From Mobilisporobacter senegalensis (lineage in GTDB: Bacteria > Bacillota > Clostridia > Lachnospirales > Lachnospiraceae): 64,000 bases of DNA. A program made the position numbers and the translations under genes. The notes beneath the pieces were generated by a model. That model saw nothing but the letters and a program-made list of their open reading frames with translations, made no database searches and had not been told where the DNA came from. The stretch covers positions 267,766 through 331,765 of the forward strand of contig NZ_RJVG01000004.1 of NCBI RefSeq assembly GCF_003752155.1. The letters run 5' to 3'. Positions 1-9,300 of this stretch are shown here, one piece after another (position 1 is the first letter of the stretch; every line of letters starts with the position of its first letter).

Positions 1-1049
1 AGTTTGTCACCAGGATCGCTTTGGGTGGAATTTTCTACTTTAACCTTCCCAAGAATCTCATTCCACTCAGCTTTCGCACCATTGCGCACCTCTTCAAAAC
101 TCCAGCCCGACATTCCATTATACATATCTGTTTTCGCCTGCTTGCTGCTGACAGGAGAGATACTGACTTTAACCTCAATTGGTGTGGAAGCTAAAGCATC
201 AAAGGACAAAACAGCCCCAATATCATTGCCTTCTCTTTTTATATCATTTCCAATATTAGAGTCCAGCCAGGTTTGTACCCCTGTTGCAGGCTGACTTGTC
301 TCCATATAAAAATACATTGTATACTTTCCATGGCCAGATACATTTCTGCCACTAAATCTACCTGAAATAGCAGTTGTATTCTCTAATTGTTCCACTTCCA
401 TGATTGCATTTCGAATATCCGTTCCATGATAAGTATAATTAAGATCAACAATCAGTGATACTTTTCCATCTTGTGGAAAAGTATATTTATGATATCCTGT
501 TCTTGTATTACTGGTCAATTCTGCTTTTATATTCCCTATAGAACTATTGTCAACATAATTAGTGCCTGTTCCTGTTTTTGGTGTTAATTCTACAGAATAA
601 TATCCAGGCTCGGCTGCTTCCTTATCATGGCTAAATTTCTGTGCTTTCGAAGCTGCCGCTGGCTTTGAACTATATTGTACATAGGTTGGAGTGATGAGAA
701 CATCACCTCCTGCACCCTGTCCACCAACACCTTCAATTCTGGTGTGTGAGAATCCTGCAATCTGAGTCTTACTATAGTCATATCCTGCATGATCATCTGT
801 CTGATGAGGATAGGTATCAGGACTGAGCTTCATCAGACCATTTGGGGTAACGGAACCCGGAAACAATTGGCCATAGTCTACATCCGTTCCCACAAATGGA
901 TCAACATATTGGGTGTAATCTTCTTCAAAGGATTGTGTTTCTATTTGAGAAGCCCGGGATATTATTACCTGACTATTAATGATAAGGGACGGTAACAACA
1001 TCGGAATAATCATTACCATGGCTAAAATTCTATCTTTAATTTTGCGCAT
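1..1049 (-). CDS. GH92 family alpha-mannosidase, N-terminal part (runs off window)
   Basis: This is the 5' part of a secreted glycoside hydrolase family 92 enzyme; the family consists of exo-acting, calcium-dependent alpha-mannosidases. The gene starts at ATG 1047-1049 behind AAGGAGATAAT and is open to the window edge (about 349 codons). Residues 1-34 are a signal peptide (MRKIKDR followed by a hydrophobic run). The mature protein begins with YTQYVDPFVGTD at about residues 47-56, followed by LFPGSVTPNGLMKLSPDT, HAGYDY and GFSHTRIEGVGGQG, all typical of the GH92 N-terminal beta-sandwich domain. The catalytic domain lies outside the window. It is a paralogue in class, not a copy, of the larger GH92 gene at 6340-12876, and the two share an upstream box, so they are probably co-regulated for glycan degradation. 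The family call is firm; substrate linkage cannot be read from the sequence. Confidence 0.9.
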   Translation of the reverse strand, partial: MRKIKDRILAMVMIIPMLLPSLIINSQVIISRASQIETQSFEEDYTQYVDPFVGTDVDYGQLFPGSVTPNGLMKLSPDTYPHQTDDHAGYDYSKTQIAGFSHTRIEGVGGQGAGGDVLITPTYVQYSSKPAAASKAQKFSHDKEAAEPGYYSVELTPKTGTGTNYVDNSSIGNIKAELTSNTRTGYHKYTFPQDGKVSLIVDLNYTYHGTDIRNAIMEVEQLENTTAISGRFSGRNVSGHGKYTMYFYMETSQPATGVQTWLDSNIGNDIKREGNDIGAVLSFDALASTPIEVKVSISPVSSKQAKTDMYNGMSGWSFEEVRNGAKAEWNEILGKVKVENSTQSDPGDK

Positions 1050-1279
1050 ATTATCTCCTTTTTTACTTGTTAGATTGTTTTTTACCTTGTTTTTGCCAAC
1101 CATTGAAACAACTTTTTTTAATCTCTTCACCCCACTTACTTTTTTCAATAAATTTTCCCCAAATCAGCAAGTTAACTTAAATTCAAATACCTCCTGTTTT
1201 TTATAATTGAAAAATAAAGAAACCCCTAATTTTTTATACTTACTCTATATAAGAAGATAACATCGATACAATCTGAAAT

Positions 1280-1310
1280 ATAGGGGGACATCTTTTGAAT
1301 TAGGGGGGGA
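1280..1310 (-). promoter_or_regulatory. G/C-rich direct-repeat activator box upstream of the partial GH92 gene
   Basis: On the plus strand this reads ATAGGGGG, a spacer with TCTTTTG in it, then TTAGGGGGGG. The same layout without gaps occurs at 13141-13171 in front of the second GH92 gene. The repeated TAGGGGG units lie about 20-21 bp apart, two helical turns, as expected for a dimeric activator bound to one face of the DNA. The box sits just upstream of the presumed -10 region (19 nt beyond the inner CCCCTAT on the minus strand). The remaining leader, 1050-1279, is AT-rich, has an AGGAGG at about 1190-1195 and no convincing gene. Confidence 0.55.
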
Positions 1311-1325
1311 TTCTTTGTGTAAATT

Positions 1326-1354
1326 AAAAAAAGGGCTGTCACACTACCAGCCCT
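1326..1354 (-). terminator. Intrinsic terminator of the ABC transporter operon
   Basis: Read on the minus strand, AGGGCTG, a 9-nt loop and CAGCCCT are followed directly by TTTTTTAATT. It lies 10 bp past the stop of the ABC ATPase gene and closes that three-gene operon. Confidence 0.85.
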
Positions 1355-1363
1355 AATTTGTAG

Positions 1364-2032
1364 TTACTTAATACTCTGAATCTTATAATCTTCAATTATA
1401 TAATTTGATGTACAATGTTTAGCGACCACATCACTATGGGTTGCTACTACCAGGGTCTGTCCTTTTGAGATTAAAAGATCAAAGATTTTTAAAATTTCAT
1501 ACTCAGAAGCCTTATCTAGTGCACCCGTTGGCTCATCAGCAAGCAGAATATCCGGTGATTTAACAATAGCTCTTGCAATTGCTATACGTTGACATTGACC
1601 ACCAGATAATTCGTAAGGGTACCTATCTTTAAATTCATTCAAATCTAGTAATTCCATTATTTCTTCAACTTTATTCTTTATAGTTTTTTTATCATGTTTT
1701 AAACATTTAAGGGGAAAAGCTATATTATCGTAACAGTTTCTATCAGATAGAAGCTGATATTTTTGAGTTACAATTCCTATATGTTTAAGACGATGAGTAG
1801 CCATTTTTTCAATATTCTTCTCCAGTTTATTCCTCTTAAAGTAGTAGTCTCCTAAATAATTCAGGTCCAGGCCAGCCAGCATGCGCAACAATGTGGATTT
1901 TCCCGAGCCACTTCGACCGCTTATTGATATAGAACAAGATGCATCAATATTATAATCTATATCACGAAAAACCTGGCACACTACGCGTTCTCCACTAACA
2001 AACTGCTTTGTTACATTTGATAATTGTATCAT
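1364..2032 (-). CDS. ABC transporter ATP-binding protein, MacB/LolD-like
   Basis: This cytoplasmic ATPase subunit powers the membrane proteins encoded just upstream. At 222 aa it has the usual length for the MacB/LolD/FtsE-type family. It has Walker A GRSGSGKST (residues 39-47), a Q-loop around IVTQKYQ, the signature LSGGQCQR, Walker B DILLADEPTGALD and the switch histidine in VVATHSD. The start ATG is preceded by GGGAGGAATTGTT. Its gene lies 17 bp after the permease gene at 2050-3315 and is last in the operon before a terminator. Members with one FtsX-like partner pair usually export or extract peptides or lipoproteins, and such operons often give self-protection against a bacteriocin; which applies here is inference. 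Confidence 0.92.
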   Translation of the reverse strand: MIQLSNVTKQFVSGERVVCQVFRDIDYNIDASCSISISGRSGSGKSTLLRMLAGLDLNYLGDYYFKRNKLEKNIEKMATHRLKHIGIVTQKYQLLSDRNCYDNIAFPLKCLKHDKKTIKNKVEEIMELLDLNEFKDRYPYELSGGQCQRIAIARAIVKSPDILLADEPTGALDKASEYEILKIFDLLISKGQTLVVATHSDVVAKHCTSNYIIEDYKIQSIK

Positions 2033-2049
2033 AACAATTCCTCCCTATA

Positions 2050-3315
2050 TTATAGATGTTTCATTACATAATTCTTTAAAATATGTTTACATATGAAATA
2101 AACCAAACACAAAATACTTAATGAAACAGCTAATATAAATAAGATAACCAACAATGAAATATGTTGAAAACATATTTTAATAATAATAACTGTACTAATA
2201 AACGCCAAAATATAGGGGATACTAATATCTTTAAAAAATACTTGCCTATAATTATCAATTCCAACAAGCCAAAAAGCCCTATATACATCAAGCCTCCTTA
2301 AGAGAATCTGGTTTCCCATTCCATACTGGATAAATGTGACCAATATACTAATTAATAGCATCATTATAAATATAAGATTACGATTTCCCTTGATAACTGA
2401 TATCATGGTATCATATTTTAAAGTGAAATCAGAAATTCCAACAACCGAAAAATCTGCAAATCCTGTTGAATCAGAAATATATTTTATTTCTTTCAAAAGT
2501 TTATTCTTATCAATAGTGGTTATAATATCGCCATTAATCATGGCAAAATATAATATACCTTCAAATTTAAAATCTGATTCATTCACTGATTCTAAAAGTT
2601 CTGGATATGGTACTATAAGATACTGATCCAGATAGAATTCAGGATCTCCTTTATAATAAACAAATGTGTTTGGCTCAAGGATGCCAACTACCTCAAATGT
2701 TATTTCACGATTATAATAATTAACGAAAAAAGTATCACCAATATCATAAATTCCTTTATATTCAGAACCTATCAAAATAGGCAGCTTGTTCCCGCCATAA
2801 TTAACTTCGTCCCAATCAAAGATTGTACCATTTGAGACTTTCAACCCATATAATTCAAATGCACTTTGATTCAATTGAATAGCTTTTACATTAGCATTCG
2901 TGGTATCTAGATCATGTGCATCTCTAAACTCTTGGGAATTATATAAAAACTGCTCTTCTCCCATAAACTGTTCAACATATATTGGTTGATTAAATATTGA
3001 GATAAATTCCATATTTGTGGATGTTACAAGTGCATTATAGAATTCTCCCAAGCGATTAATATTATCTGAATGTTGTCTAAATTCATAAAATGCATCCGGA
3101 TCATAATAATTATCAACAATTCTATACAACTGTTTACCTTCATAAATATTCTCAACTGAACTTTCTTTAGTAAATGTAGCGGTTTGAAGTTGAAATAGAA
3201 TTCCTATCATTACTAAAAATGTCGTTAAAACACACCAGCTAATAATATTGAATAGTGAAGTTACTTTAAACAAACGTTTCTTATGAAAGCATTGACTGAT
3301 TACTGTCTTAAACAT
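2050..3315 (-). CDS. FtsX/MacB-like ABC transporter permease, second membrane subunit
   Basis: A 421-aa membrane protein with the FtsX-type layout: one N-terminal helix (about residues 20-45), a large extracytoplasmic domain of about 260 residues, then three C-terminal helices (LIFIMMLLISILVTFIQYG; IPYILAFISTVIIIKICF; LLVILFILAVSLSILCLVYF). It probably forms the pore with the protein at 3317-4234 and is driven by the ATPase at 1364-2032. The start ATG lies 1 nt past the stop of the upstream gene, and its Shine-Dalgarno AAGGAG lies within that gene's last codons, so the two are likely translationally coupled. The two subunits together have the size and layout of the long bacteriocin-associated membrane proteins split in two. 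Specific substrate unknown. Confidence 0.8.
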   Translation of the reverse strand: MFKTVISQCFHKKRLFKVTSLFNIISWCVLTTFLVMIGILFQLQTATFTKESSVENIYEGKQLYRIVDNYYDPDAFYEFRQHSDNINRLGEFYNALVTSTNMEFISIFNQPIYVEQFMGEEQFLYNSQEFRDAHDLDTTNANVKAIQLNQSAFELYGLKVSNGTIFDWDEVNYGGNKLPILIGSEYKGIYDIGDTFFVNYYNREITFEVVGILEPNTFVYYKGDPEFYLDQYLIVPYPELLESVNESDFKFEGILYFAMINGDIITTIDKNKLLKEIKYISDSTGFADFSVVGISDFTLKYDTMISVIKGNRNLIFIMMLLISILVTFIQYGMGNQILLRRLDVYRAFWLVGIDNYRQVFFKDISIPYILAFISTVIIIKICFQHISLLVILFILAVSLSILCLVYFICKHILKNYVMKHL

Positions 3316-3316
3316 A

Positions 3317-4234
3317 TTAAGTTATCTCCTTCAAAATCTGCCGCCAAAATAAAATACAATAAGCTCCTAGCAATATAGTATAAATCACTACACTAGACAT
3401 AATAAACTCAAAAAAAGGGGTCTCCCTTTGGAATATACATACTATTATCAGATCAAAAAATAGTACAACTATAGTAATATCCCTAATACCCTTTTTAAAA
3501 ATAGCCTTAGCCCCCATACCAATCTCCCAAAGAATGTTTCTACGCTCTTGCGTAATTACAAGATAATAGTACATAGATAAAAAGGAAGAACACAGTATTA
3601 CTAACCATGTTAAGTTTCTAATCCAGTTGGTCACAAAAGATATATTAAACCACCTCTCTACTCCTTTATTGCCTAAAGATTTTCCTTGAAGCCAGGTAAT
3701 CTTATTAAGATTTGGTCCATCAGAAGTAAGTGGTATATCTGGTTGGTCAAGTAGTGATGAATTGTTTAATAAAATAGTGTTTTTTAGAGGACTATCATCT
3801 GTTAATCCAAATTTCCCAATAACGTAATAACGTATATTGTTATAATCATAGTATTCACTATCGCCTAACATATATGTTGGAATCCCCATACCTACAATAG
3901 CCTCATTACTATCCTTTGATGAGAAGCAACTTCCGGATTTTAGAGGTAAGATAATTTTCTTGTAATCTGTTGCATAAAATGCAATGACCTGTTCTGTCGA
4001 ACTTCTTTCTAACAAGCCAAAAACAGAAAAGTTATCCCTTGGTTTAACTAATTTTCTCCAATTTATTTTTATATCTTCACTTACCTGTATATGGTACGGT
4101 GACATTAAGTTATTGCTTTCTAAAATTAACATTTTTTGAATGTGTTGAAATTGGCCCTCAAAACTTTTTAGTAAAAATATAGATAATATAATAAGTGAAA
4201 AAGGAATTATTTTAAGATAAGGTCTTATTTTCAT
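3317..4234 (-). CDS. FtsX-like membrane protein, first membrane subunit of the ABC transporter
   Basis: A 305-aa protein with an N-terminal helix (PFSLIILSIFLLKSF), an extracytoplasmic domain of about 180 residues and three C-terminal helices, the layout of a half-size FtsX/MacB permease. The reading frame continues upstream to a TTG at 4246, but that codon is part of the Shine-Dalgarno TTGGAGGATACG; the ATG at 4232-4234 (MKIRPYLK), 6 nt past GGAGG, is the better start. It is the first clear gene of the operon with the 421-aa permease and the ATPase. It is shorter than canonical permeases and its extracytoplasmic domain is not recognised. A role in peptide export or in immunity to an antimicrobial peptide is inferred from the gene set only. 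Confidence 0.7.
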   Translation of the reverse strand: MKIRPYLKIIPFSLIILSIFLLKSFEGQFQHIQKMLILESNNLMSPYHIQVSEDIKINWRKLVKPRDNFSVFGLLERSSTEQVIAFYATDYKKIILPLKSGSCFSSKDSNEAIVGMGIPTYMLGDSEYYDYNNIRYYVIGKFGLTDDSPLKNTILLNNSSLLDQPDIPLTSDGPNLNKITWLQGKSLGNKGVERWFNISFVTNWIRNLTWLVILCSSFLSMYYYLVITQERRNILWEIGMGAKAIFKKGIRDITIVVLFFDLIIVCIFQRETPFFEFIMSSVVIYTILLGAYCILFWRQILKEIT

Positions 4235-4273
4235 CGTATCCTCCAAAAGTGATAGGTTCTATTAATTTATAAA

Positions 4274-4311
4274 TAGTCTACTGCCTTACTTAAAGCAAAG
4301 GCAGCAGACTA
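4274..4311 (-). terminator. Hairpin between the small peptide ORF and the transporter genes
   Basis: The 14-nt arms TAGTCTACTGCCTT and AAGGCAGCAGACTA (one mismatch) enclose a 10-nt loop. No run of T follows on the minus strand, so it is at most a leaky terminator or an RNA-processing stem. Such stems commonly separate a peptide gene from downstream transport genes. Confidence 0.45.
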
Positions 4312-4348
4312 TAGAAATTATGTAAATTTTACTTTTTAAACCTTATTA

Positions 4349-4447
4349 CTAATTACCATAATAAGTTCTTGCCCTATCCCAAACATCTGGATTAAATGCC
4401 AACCATGGGCACGACCAGCAATCATAATATATACCATATATTAACAT
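4349..4447 (-). CDS. Possible 32-aa aromatic-rich peptide upstream of the ABC transporter
   Basis: An ATG-started frame of 32 codons ends 114 bp before the transporter operon. The peptide begins MLIYGIYYDCWSCPWLAF and ends NPDVWDRARTYYGN, rich in Trp and Tyr with two Cys, a composition seen in small secreted peptides. The bases before the ATG (TTGAAG) are a poor ribosome site and an in-frame stop lies two codons upstream, so it may be the remnant tail of a longer peptide gene. The position before a MacB-like transporter is what suggests a bacteriocin-like peptide; there is no leader peptide or double-glycine motif. Low confidence. The stretch 4448-4652 holds no convincing gene, only short frames broken by stops. 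Confidence 0.28.
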   Translation of the reverse strand: MLIYGIYYDCWSCPWLAFNPDVWDRARTYYGN

Positions 4448-4652
4448 ACTTCAATAAATTATTGTAATTATTTGGCGAAAACGACTAAAATATATCGTAT
4501 ATTGCTTAAATGGACCAAAACAAAACTTAATGCTAAATACTTATGGTAAGGAATGCTTAAAGTTATCAATATGTTTGATGGTGGATTAAATGAAATATTA
4601 ACATTAGTATCAAGCAAAAAATCTAGTTAACATATTGTAGACTACATAAAAT

Positions 4653-4692
4653 AAATCCTCATATCATCTATATTAAGTTGATATGAGGATTT
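4653..4692. terminator. Hairpin terminator, possibly bidirectional
   Basis: Perfect 14-bp arms AAATCCTCATATCA and TGATATGAGGATTT with a 12-nt loop. It is followed on the plus strand by AATATTTTTTAATT and on the minus strand by ATTTTATG. It lies downstream of tRNA-Gln, so it can end that transcript. Confidence 0.7.
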
Positions 4693-4761
4693 AATATTTT
4701 TTAATTACTGGCTATAATAATATACCTGCTGAATTTCAATATCCAACAGGTTTTAATAATA

Positions 4762-4833
4762 CTGGGCTAATAGGATTCGAACCTATAGATGCTGGAGTCA
4801 GAGTCCAGTGCCTTACCGTTTGGCGATAGCCCA
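4762..4833 (-). tRNA. tRNA-Gln (anticodon CTG)
   Basis: A 72-nt cloverleaf on the minus strand. The acceptor arms TGGGCTA and TAGCCCA pair perfectly, with discriminator G. The anticodon stem CTGGA/TCCAG encloses loop CTCTGAC, giving anticodon CTG (plus-strand positions 4799-4801), and the T loop carries GGTTCGAATCC. No CCA is encoded. The identity elements match bacterial tRNA-Gln; CTG is the less common of the two Gln anticodons, so a TTG tRNA is expected elsewhere in the genome. Confidence 0.95.
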
Positions 4834-4847
4834 CTATTGCAAAAGAT

Positions 4848-4876
4848 ATTATAACCTATGCAATTTAAAAATTCAA
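4848..4876 (-). promoter_or_regulatory. Sigma-A-type promoter of tRNA-Gln
   Basis: On the minus strand: -35 TTGAAT (4871-4876), 17-bp spacer, -10 TATAAT (4848-4853). It stands 14 bp upstream of the mature tRNA 5' end. Confidence 0.7.
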
Positions 4877-4921
4877 GGTATTTTTTGAATTTTCTATATA
4901 ATTAGAAAGATTATATGTTTT

Positions 4922-6100
4922 TTATCTATTTCGGATAAAACTATGTTCCAGAGTAATGATACATTGATATCTCTTATCTTTTTCAGCCACTGCTTCCATT
5001 ACATCCTGAATTAACTTATATTCCTTATCTTCACTGTAAGAATGTGCAACTACCAGATCAAAGATAAGATTGATCTGTTCTTCTCCATTGACCATTCTAA
5101 AATCATGAATGGTTGCACCTTCATCATATTCTTTCACTGTATCTATTACCATATTCTTAATGGATAATACTTTTGTATCATTTACTTCAATGGGATCCAT
5201 GTGAATTACTAAGAATATCCCTAATTCTTTTTGTGCATCCCGCTCAATCCTGTCAATCGTTTCATGTGCCACTTCAAAATCAATATCATTGGGAACTTCT
5301 GCATGAATGGACGCCATCGTATGAGTAGGGCCGTAATTATGCACAATCAGATCATGGCTTCCCACAATTCCATCATAATTCTCTACCATAGTGGTTATCT
5401 TCTCATATAATTCCGGATTCACTGCTTCACCGATTAATGGTTCAATGGTTTCCTTTGCAATATTATAGCCCGCATATAATACAAAGAGGGATACTACAAG
5501 ACCCATGTAGCCATCCACTTTGAATCCGGTCAATTTTTCCACAACAATTGCCACTATAGTAACTACAGTAATAAGAACATCACCAAAAGCATCTGCAGAA
5601 GTAGCTTTCATTACAGAAGAATTAATGCGGTTTCCCAGTTTCCGATTAAATAATCCAAGCCAAAGTTTCAACAGTACTGAAATACAAAGGATGCCTACTA
5701 AGATTATATTAAACTCCATGGATTCCGGATGTATAATTTTTGAAATTGCATTTTTAAAGCAGGTAAAACCAACCTGGAGGACTAAAAAGGCCACTACAAA
5801 CGCAGATAAATATTCAAATCTCCCATGACCAAAAGGATGTTCTTTATCTGCTGGTCTATTGGCTAATTTCACTCCAATAAAGCTTATAATTCCTGAAGAT
5901 GCATCTGATAAATTATTAAATGCATCTGCCATGACAGAAATACTATGAATTGCCAGACCAATGGATATCTTAACAGCAAAAAGTATAATATTACATACTA
6001 CCCCCACTACGCTTGATAAGATTCCATAGGAAGTCCTTACTTTTGACTGTTCAATTTTTTCCCTGTCTTTCACAAATAATTTCACTAAAAATTCTGTCAT
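4922..6100 (-). CDS. Cation diffusion facilitator (CDF) family efflux transporter
   Basis: A 392-aa inner-membrane antiporter that exports divalent cations in exchange for protons. About six helices fill residues 30-220, with the family hallmark HPFGHGRFEY at about residues 88-97 and a cytoplasmic ferredoxin-like dimer domain afterwards (IVHNYGPTHTMASIHAEVP, VIHMDPIE). Helix 2 has ADAFNNLSDASSG, an NxxxD pair, and helix 5 has TSADAFGD, a DxxxD pair, rather than the HxxxD of zinc exporters; this fits the manganese-type group better than the zinc group, as inference. It is longer than the ~300-aa canonical CDF because of a second C-terminal domain of about 90 residues. It stands alone between tRNA-Gln and the GH92 gene, and I see no metal riboswitch in its leader (6101-6180). 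Confidence 0.92.
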   Translation of the reverse strand: MTEFLVKLFVKDREKIEQSKVRTSYGILSSVVGVVCNIILFAVKISIGLAIHSISVMADAFNNLSDASSGIISFIGVKLANRPADKEHPFGHGRFEYLSAFVVAFLVLQVGFTCFKNAISKIIHPESMEFNIILVGILCISVLLKLWLGLFNRKLGNRINSSVMKATSADAFGDVLITVVTIVAIVVEKLTGFKVDGYMGLVVSLFVLYAGYNIAKETIEPLIGEAVNPELYEKITTMVENYDGIVGSHDLIVHNYGPTHTMASIHAEVPNDIDFEVAHETIDRIERDAQKELGIFLVIHMDPIEVNDTKVLSIKNMVIDTVKEYDEGATIHDFRMVNGEEQINLIFDLVVAHSYSEDKEYKLIQDVMEAVAEKDKRYQCIITLEHSFIRNR

Positions 6101-6278
6101 GTTCTCACCTGCCTTATTCTCAAAATTTATAATATTAATTATAATTTTAGATGTTCAATTATATTACCATATATCCCCTTGTGTTACAATTATAAATTAA
6201 ATTTTCCTATGTTTTGTATATATGGATATTTTCAGGTCAAAAATAAAAATGTACAGAAATCCCATTTAATCTCTAATA

Positions 6279-6317
6279 AGAAGAACATACCTTTTACAAA
6301 TTCAGGTATGTTCTTCT
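6279..6317 (-). terminator. Terminator of the large GH92 gene
   Basis: Perfect 14-bp arms AGAAGAACATACCT and AGGTATGTTCTTCT with an 11-nt loop, 22 bp past the GH92 stop. The minus strand continues TATTAGAG, so the U-tract is weak. Confidence 0.65.
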
Positions 6318-6339
6318 AAAATTTTATCAGGCTATCATA

Positions 6340-9300
6340 CTACTTAACTGTTACTTTTGTTTTTTTCTGTATCGTATCACAAGTAGCAACAACATAATCA
6401 ATCCCTTTTGTTTTTCCGATTGCTTTGCCTGATTTCTTGCCAATCACTACTTTTGATCTCGCTGTTGTAGAATATATTACATCAGATTGATTAAATCCGT
6501 AGCACTTTACTGCGAAAGCAAATGTTTCACCTAATCTCATGGAAGAAGTTGCCTTTGTAAATTTAATATAGGCTTTTGCCACTCTGATTTTTGTATTATA
6601 GGATTTTGTAACGCCATCAATAGTAACACTCGTCTTAATTACAGCAGTTCCTTCTCCTTTTCCAGTAATTTTACCGGTCTTAGATACCGTTGCAACTTTT
6701 TTATTACTTGATTGATATGTTACCTTCACACTGCTAATTTCCTGTTCTGCTGCCTTAGAAATCACTTCAGGCAATTCAATCATTATAGACGCAGACTTGC
6801 CTGTAGTACCTCCTATATATAATGTCTTATTTGCCGGAGTCACTGAAATCTTATCTGGAACCTTCTCTAATAATGCTTTCTTTCCCATGATGATAACATA
6901 ATCGGAAGCATGTAAGAAACTTAAATTCACATTACCATTTTCATCTATTTTCCCTACATCCTGTAATATTAATTTTCCTGCAATTGAATCATAGTAGAAT
7001 AAATTGGCAACGAATCCACTATTGGCTTTATCCAGATTAATTTCCAGTGCGGCTTTGAATCCAAATTTTCCATTGTTCATAAGCTGGAGTTGTTTTGTTT
7101 TGCTTTCATTCGCTATTTCCTTAATGATTTGTTCTTTGATTACACCTGGATTGAATGTGACTGCCAGATTAATATCACTTAAAACTTCCTCTGTAATGTC
7201 CATGCCATTTATAATCCATTTGTATTCATTTATTTGTAACTCAAGGGTAATATCCTTACCTTTTAAGGAATGAATGACCCCTTTTGGAAGAATGTTTTTC
7301 CCATTCATATGAATGACAACTTTACTTCCTGCCTCTTTGGAAGAAAGTACATTCATAATTGCATTCCATCCTTTTGCATTATCACTTCCAACAATCTGAG
7401 GTTCTGTTACTGTCTGCGGCGGTGACGATGGATTACCTGGCGTTGGATTATTTGGAGTAGTATCTAAAATGTTTATTGCCAGAATTGCAGCATTACCAGC
7501 ATCAAATTCTATATTCAACGTTTGGTTTCCTCTGGATAATGTTCTTAGGTATTCCTTCCTGATTGTTAAATTGTCACCGGCAATGGTGTAGGAATCCGTA
7601 CCTATACTTCTTCCATTATTTTTAATGTCTGTAATTTGGGTGGCATCATTCCAGGTAACCGTTGTTTTAACATCCTGACTCTTACTATAGTACTTATCAA
7701 ATATCCCAGTACCCGGTTGAATCGTTGCGCTCTTAGTTTCCGGTTGTGTTGAATCTTTCACTTCAATCATCAGAATTGCAGCTTCTCCCTCATCAAACAC
7801 AATTACTAATGAATGGTTTCCTAAAGGCAGCTCTTTCAGATATTCTTTATTGATTGTCAAAGCACTTCCACTTACTACATAAGTATCGTTTCCTAAGGAA
7901 GTACCATTCTTCTTAATATCATTAATTATTGTGGCATCATTCCAGGTAATGGAGATATTTAAGTCCTCTTCACCCAATAACTCTTTATCCAAAACAACAT
8001 TGGAAGGCTCAATGACTGCACTTACTTTTGAAGGAACCGTAGAATCTATGATATTTACGATTAAGCTTACCATATCTCCTCTGTCAAATTTAATATTCAG
8101 TTCATGGCTGCCGATTGATTGAACATCAAGAAATTCCTTCTTGATTGTCAAAGCGCTTCCGCTTACTACATAAGAGTCTGTTCCAATACTCATTCCATCC
8201 ATAAGAATATCTTCAACTAAAGTTGCATCATTCCATAGGATGGAAGTTGTCACATCTGTTGGATTAATGATATCAAATGTAACACTAACTGGATTTATTT
8301 CTGCATTATTATATGAAGTCTTAGTAAACTTAAACCAGTCAACATTTGCAACGTATGCATGACTTCCGTCATTTCTAAATACCAGGTAAATATCATGTAA
8401 TCCGGAAATAGTTGCAGGCAGAGTCGCACTCACTGTTTTATAGGTTGCCCATCCAGATGGAGCCGTGACAGGTGTTTCTATGATTCCAACCGGCTCTGAA
8501 TCCTTGCTGTCCAGATGAATTTCTACGTATCCGCCACCATCTGTTCCCTGTGCTGAATAATGCATCTCTATAAAATTACTTCCTCCATCAAATAACACAT
8601 TTTCATAACTTGCCCAGTAATTTGCCTTTACTCCGCCAATATTATGGGGCACTCCGTTTACATAATCAATTAGAACATTACCATTGGTAAAGTTTTCTGC
8701 TTCTATCGGCTCATATGGATTCACAAATTCACTTGTGACATCATCAATCACCTTTTTCAAGGCATTGTATGCACTGGTAAATTCCTCTTCTGTAGTTCCG
8801 GTATGATATACAACTTCTGCTGCTTCGATTGCTTCATTTAATTTCATCTTTATCACTGAAATCATATTGGACTGATCTATTAGTTTGGCGGAAGCAATTA
8901 AATTTCCCAGATCTTCCCTGGTGCGGATTCCATCATCATAGGACAATAATTCAATTTCCGATACACTGCCTTCGCTAAAAACAAATTTATAATGAGAATA
9001 CTCTTTCTGTAGTTCCTCTTTAATCTTAAATGGACGAGTATATCTGCTCCACTCGAAACTTAAATTATTATAATTTCCAAGTTCTACCCATACTCCATCT
9101 GATAAAGCCCCATATAATGCCACTGATGTTGGTGCAGGCTCCTCCTTACCAGAGGTTATTGTAAACATCTCTGCTTTCTTTTCACTGTCAAGACTATAAT
9201 ATATTGTTGCATCATTTTCTAATTTAGCTTCTGTTGCAGAAGTATTATCGATCAACTTAGCTACATCTGCTGTCATGGAAGATACACAATCTTTATATAC

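Noticed and set aside
4448..4640. Plus-strand gene remnant (LAKTTKIYRILLKW and MLKVINMFDGGLNEIL frames)
   Set aside because: Two short frames broken by stops, no ribosome site and no recognised family.
6101..6340. Manganese riboswitch (yybP-ykoY) upstream of the CDF gene
   Set aside because: The leader is short, AT-rich and lacks the conserved GGGGAGTA-type elements.
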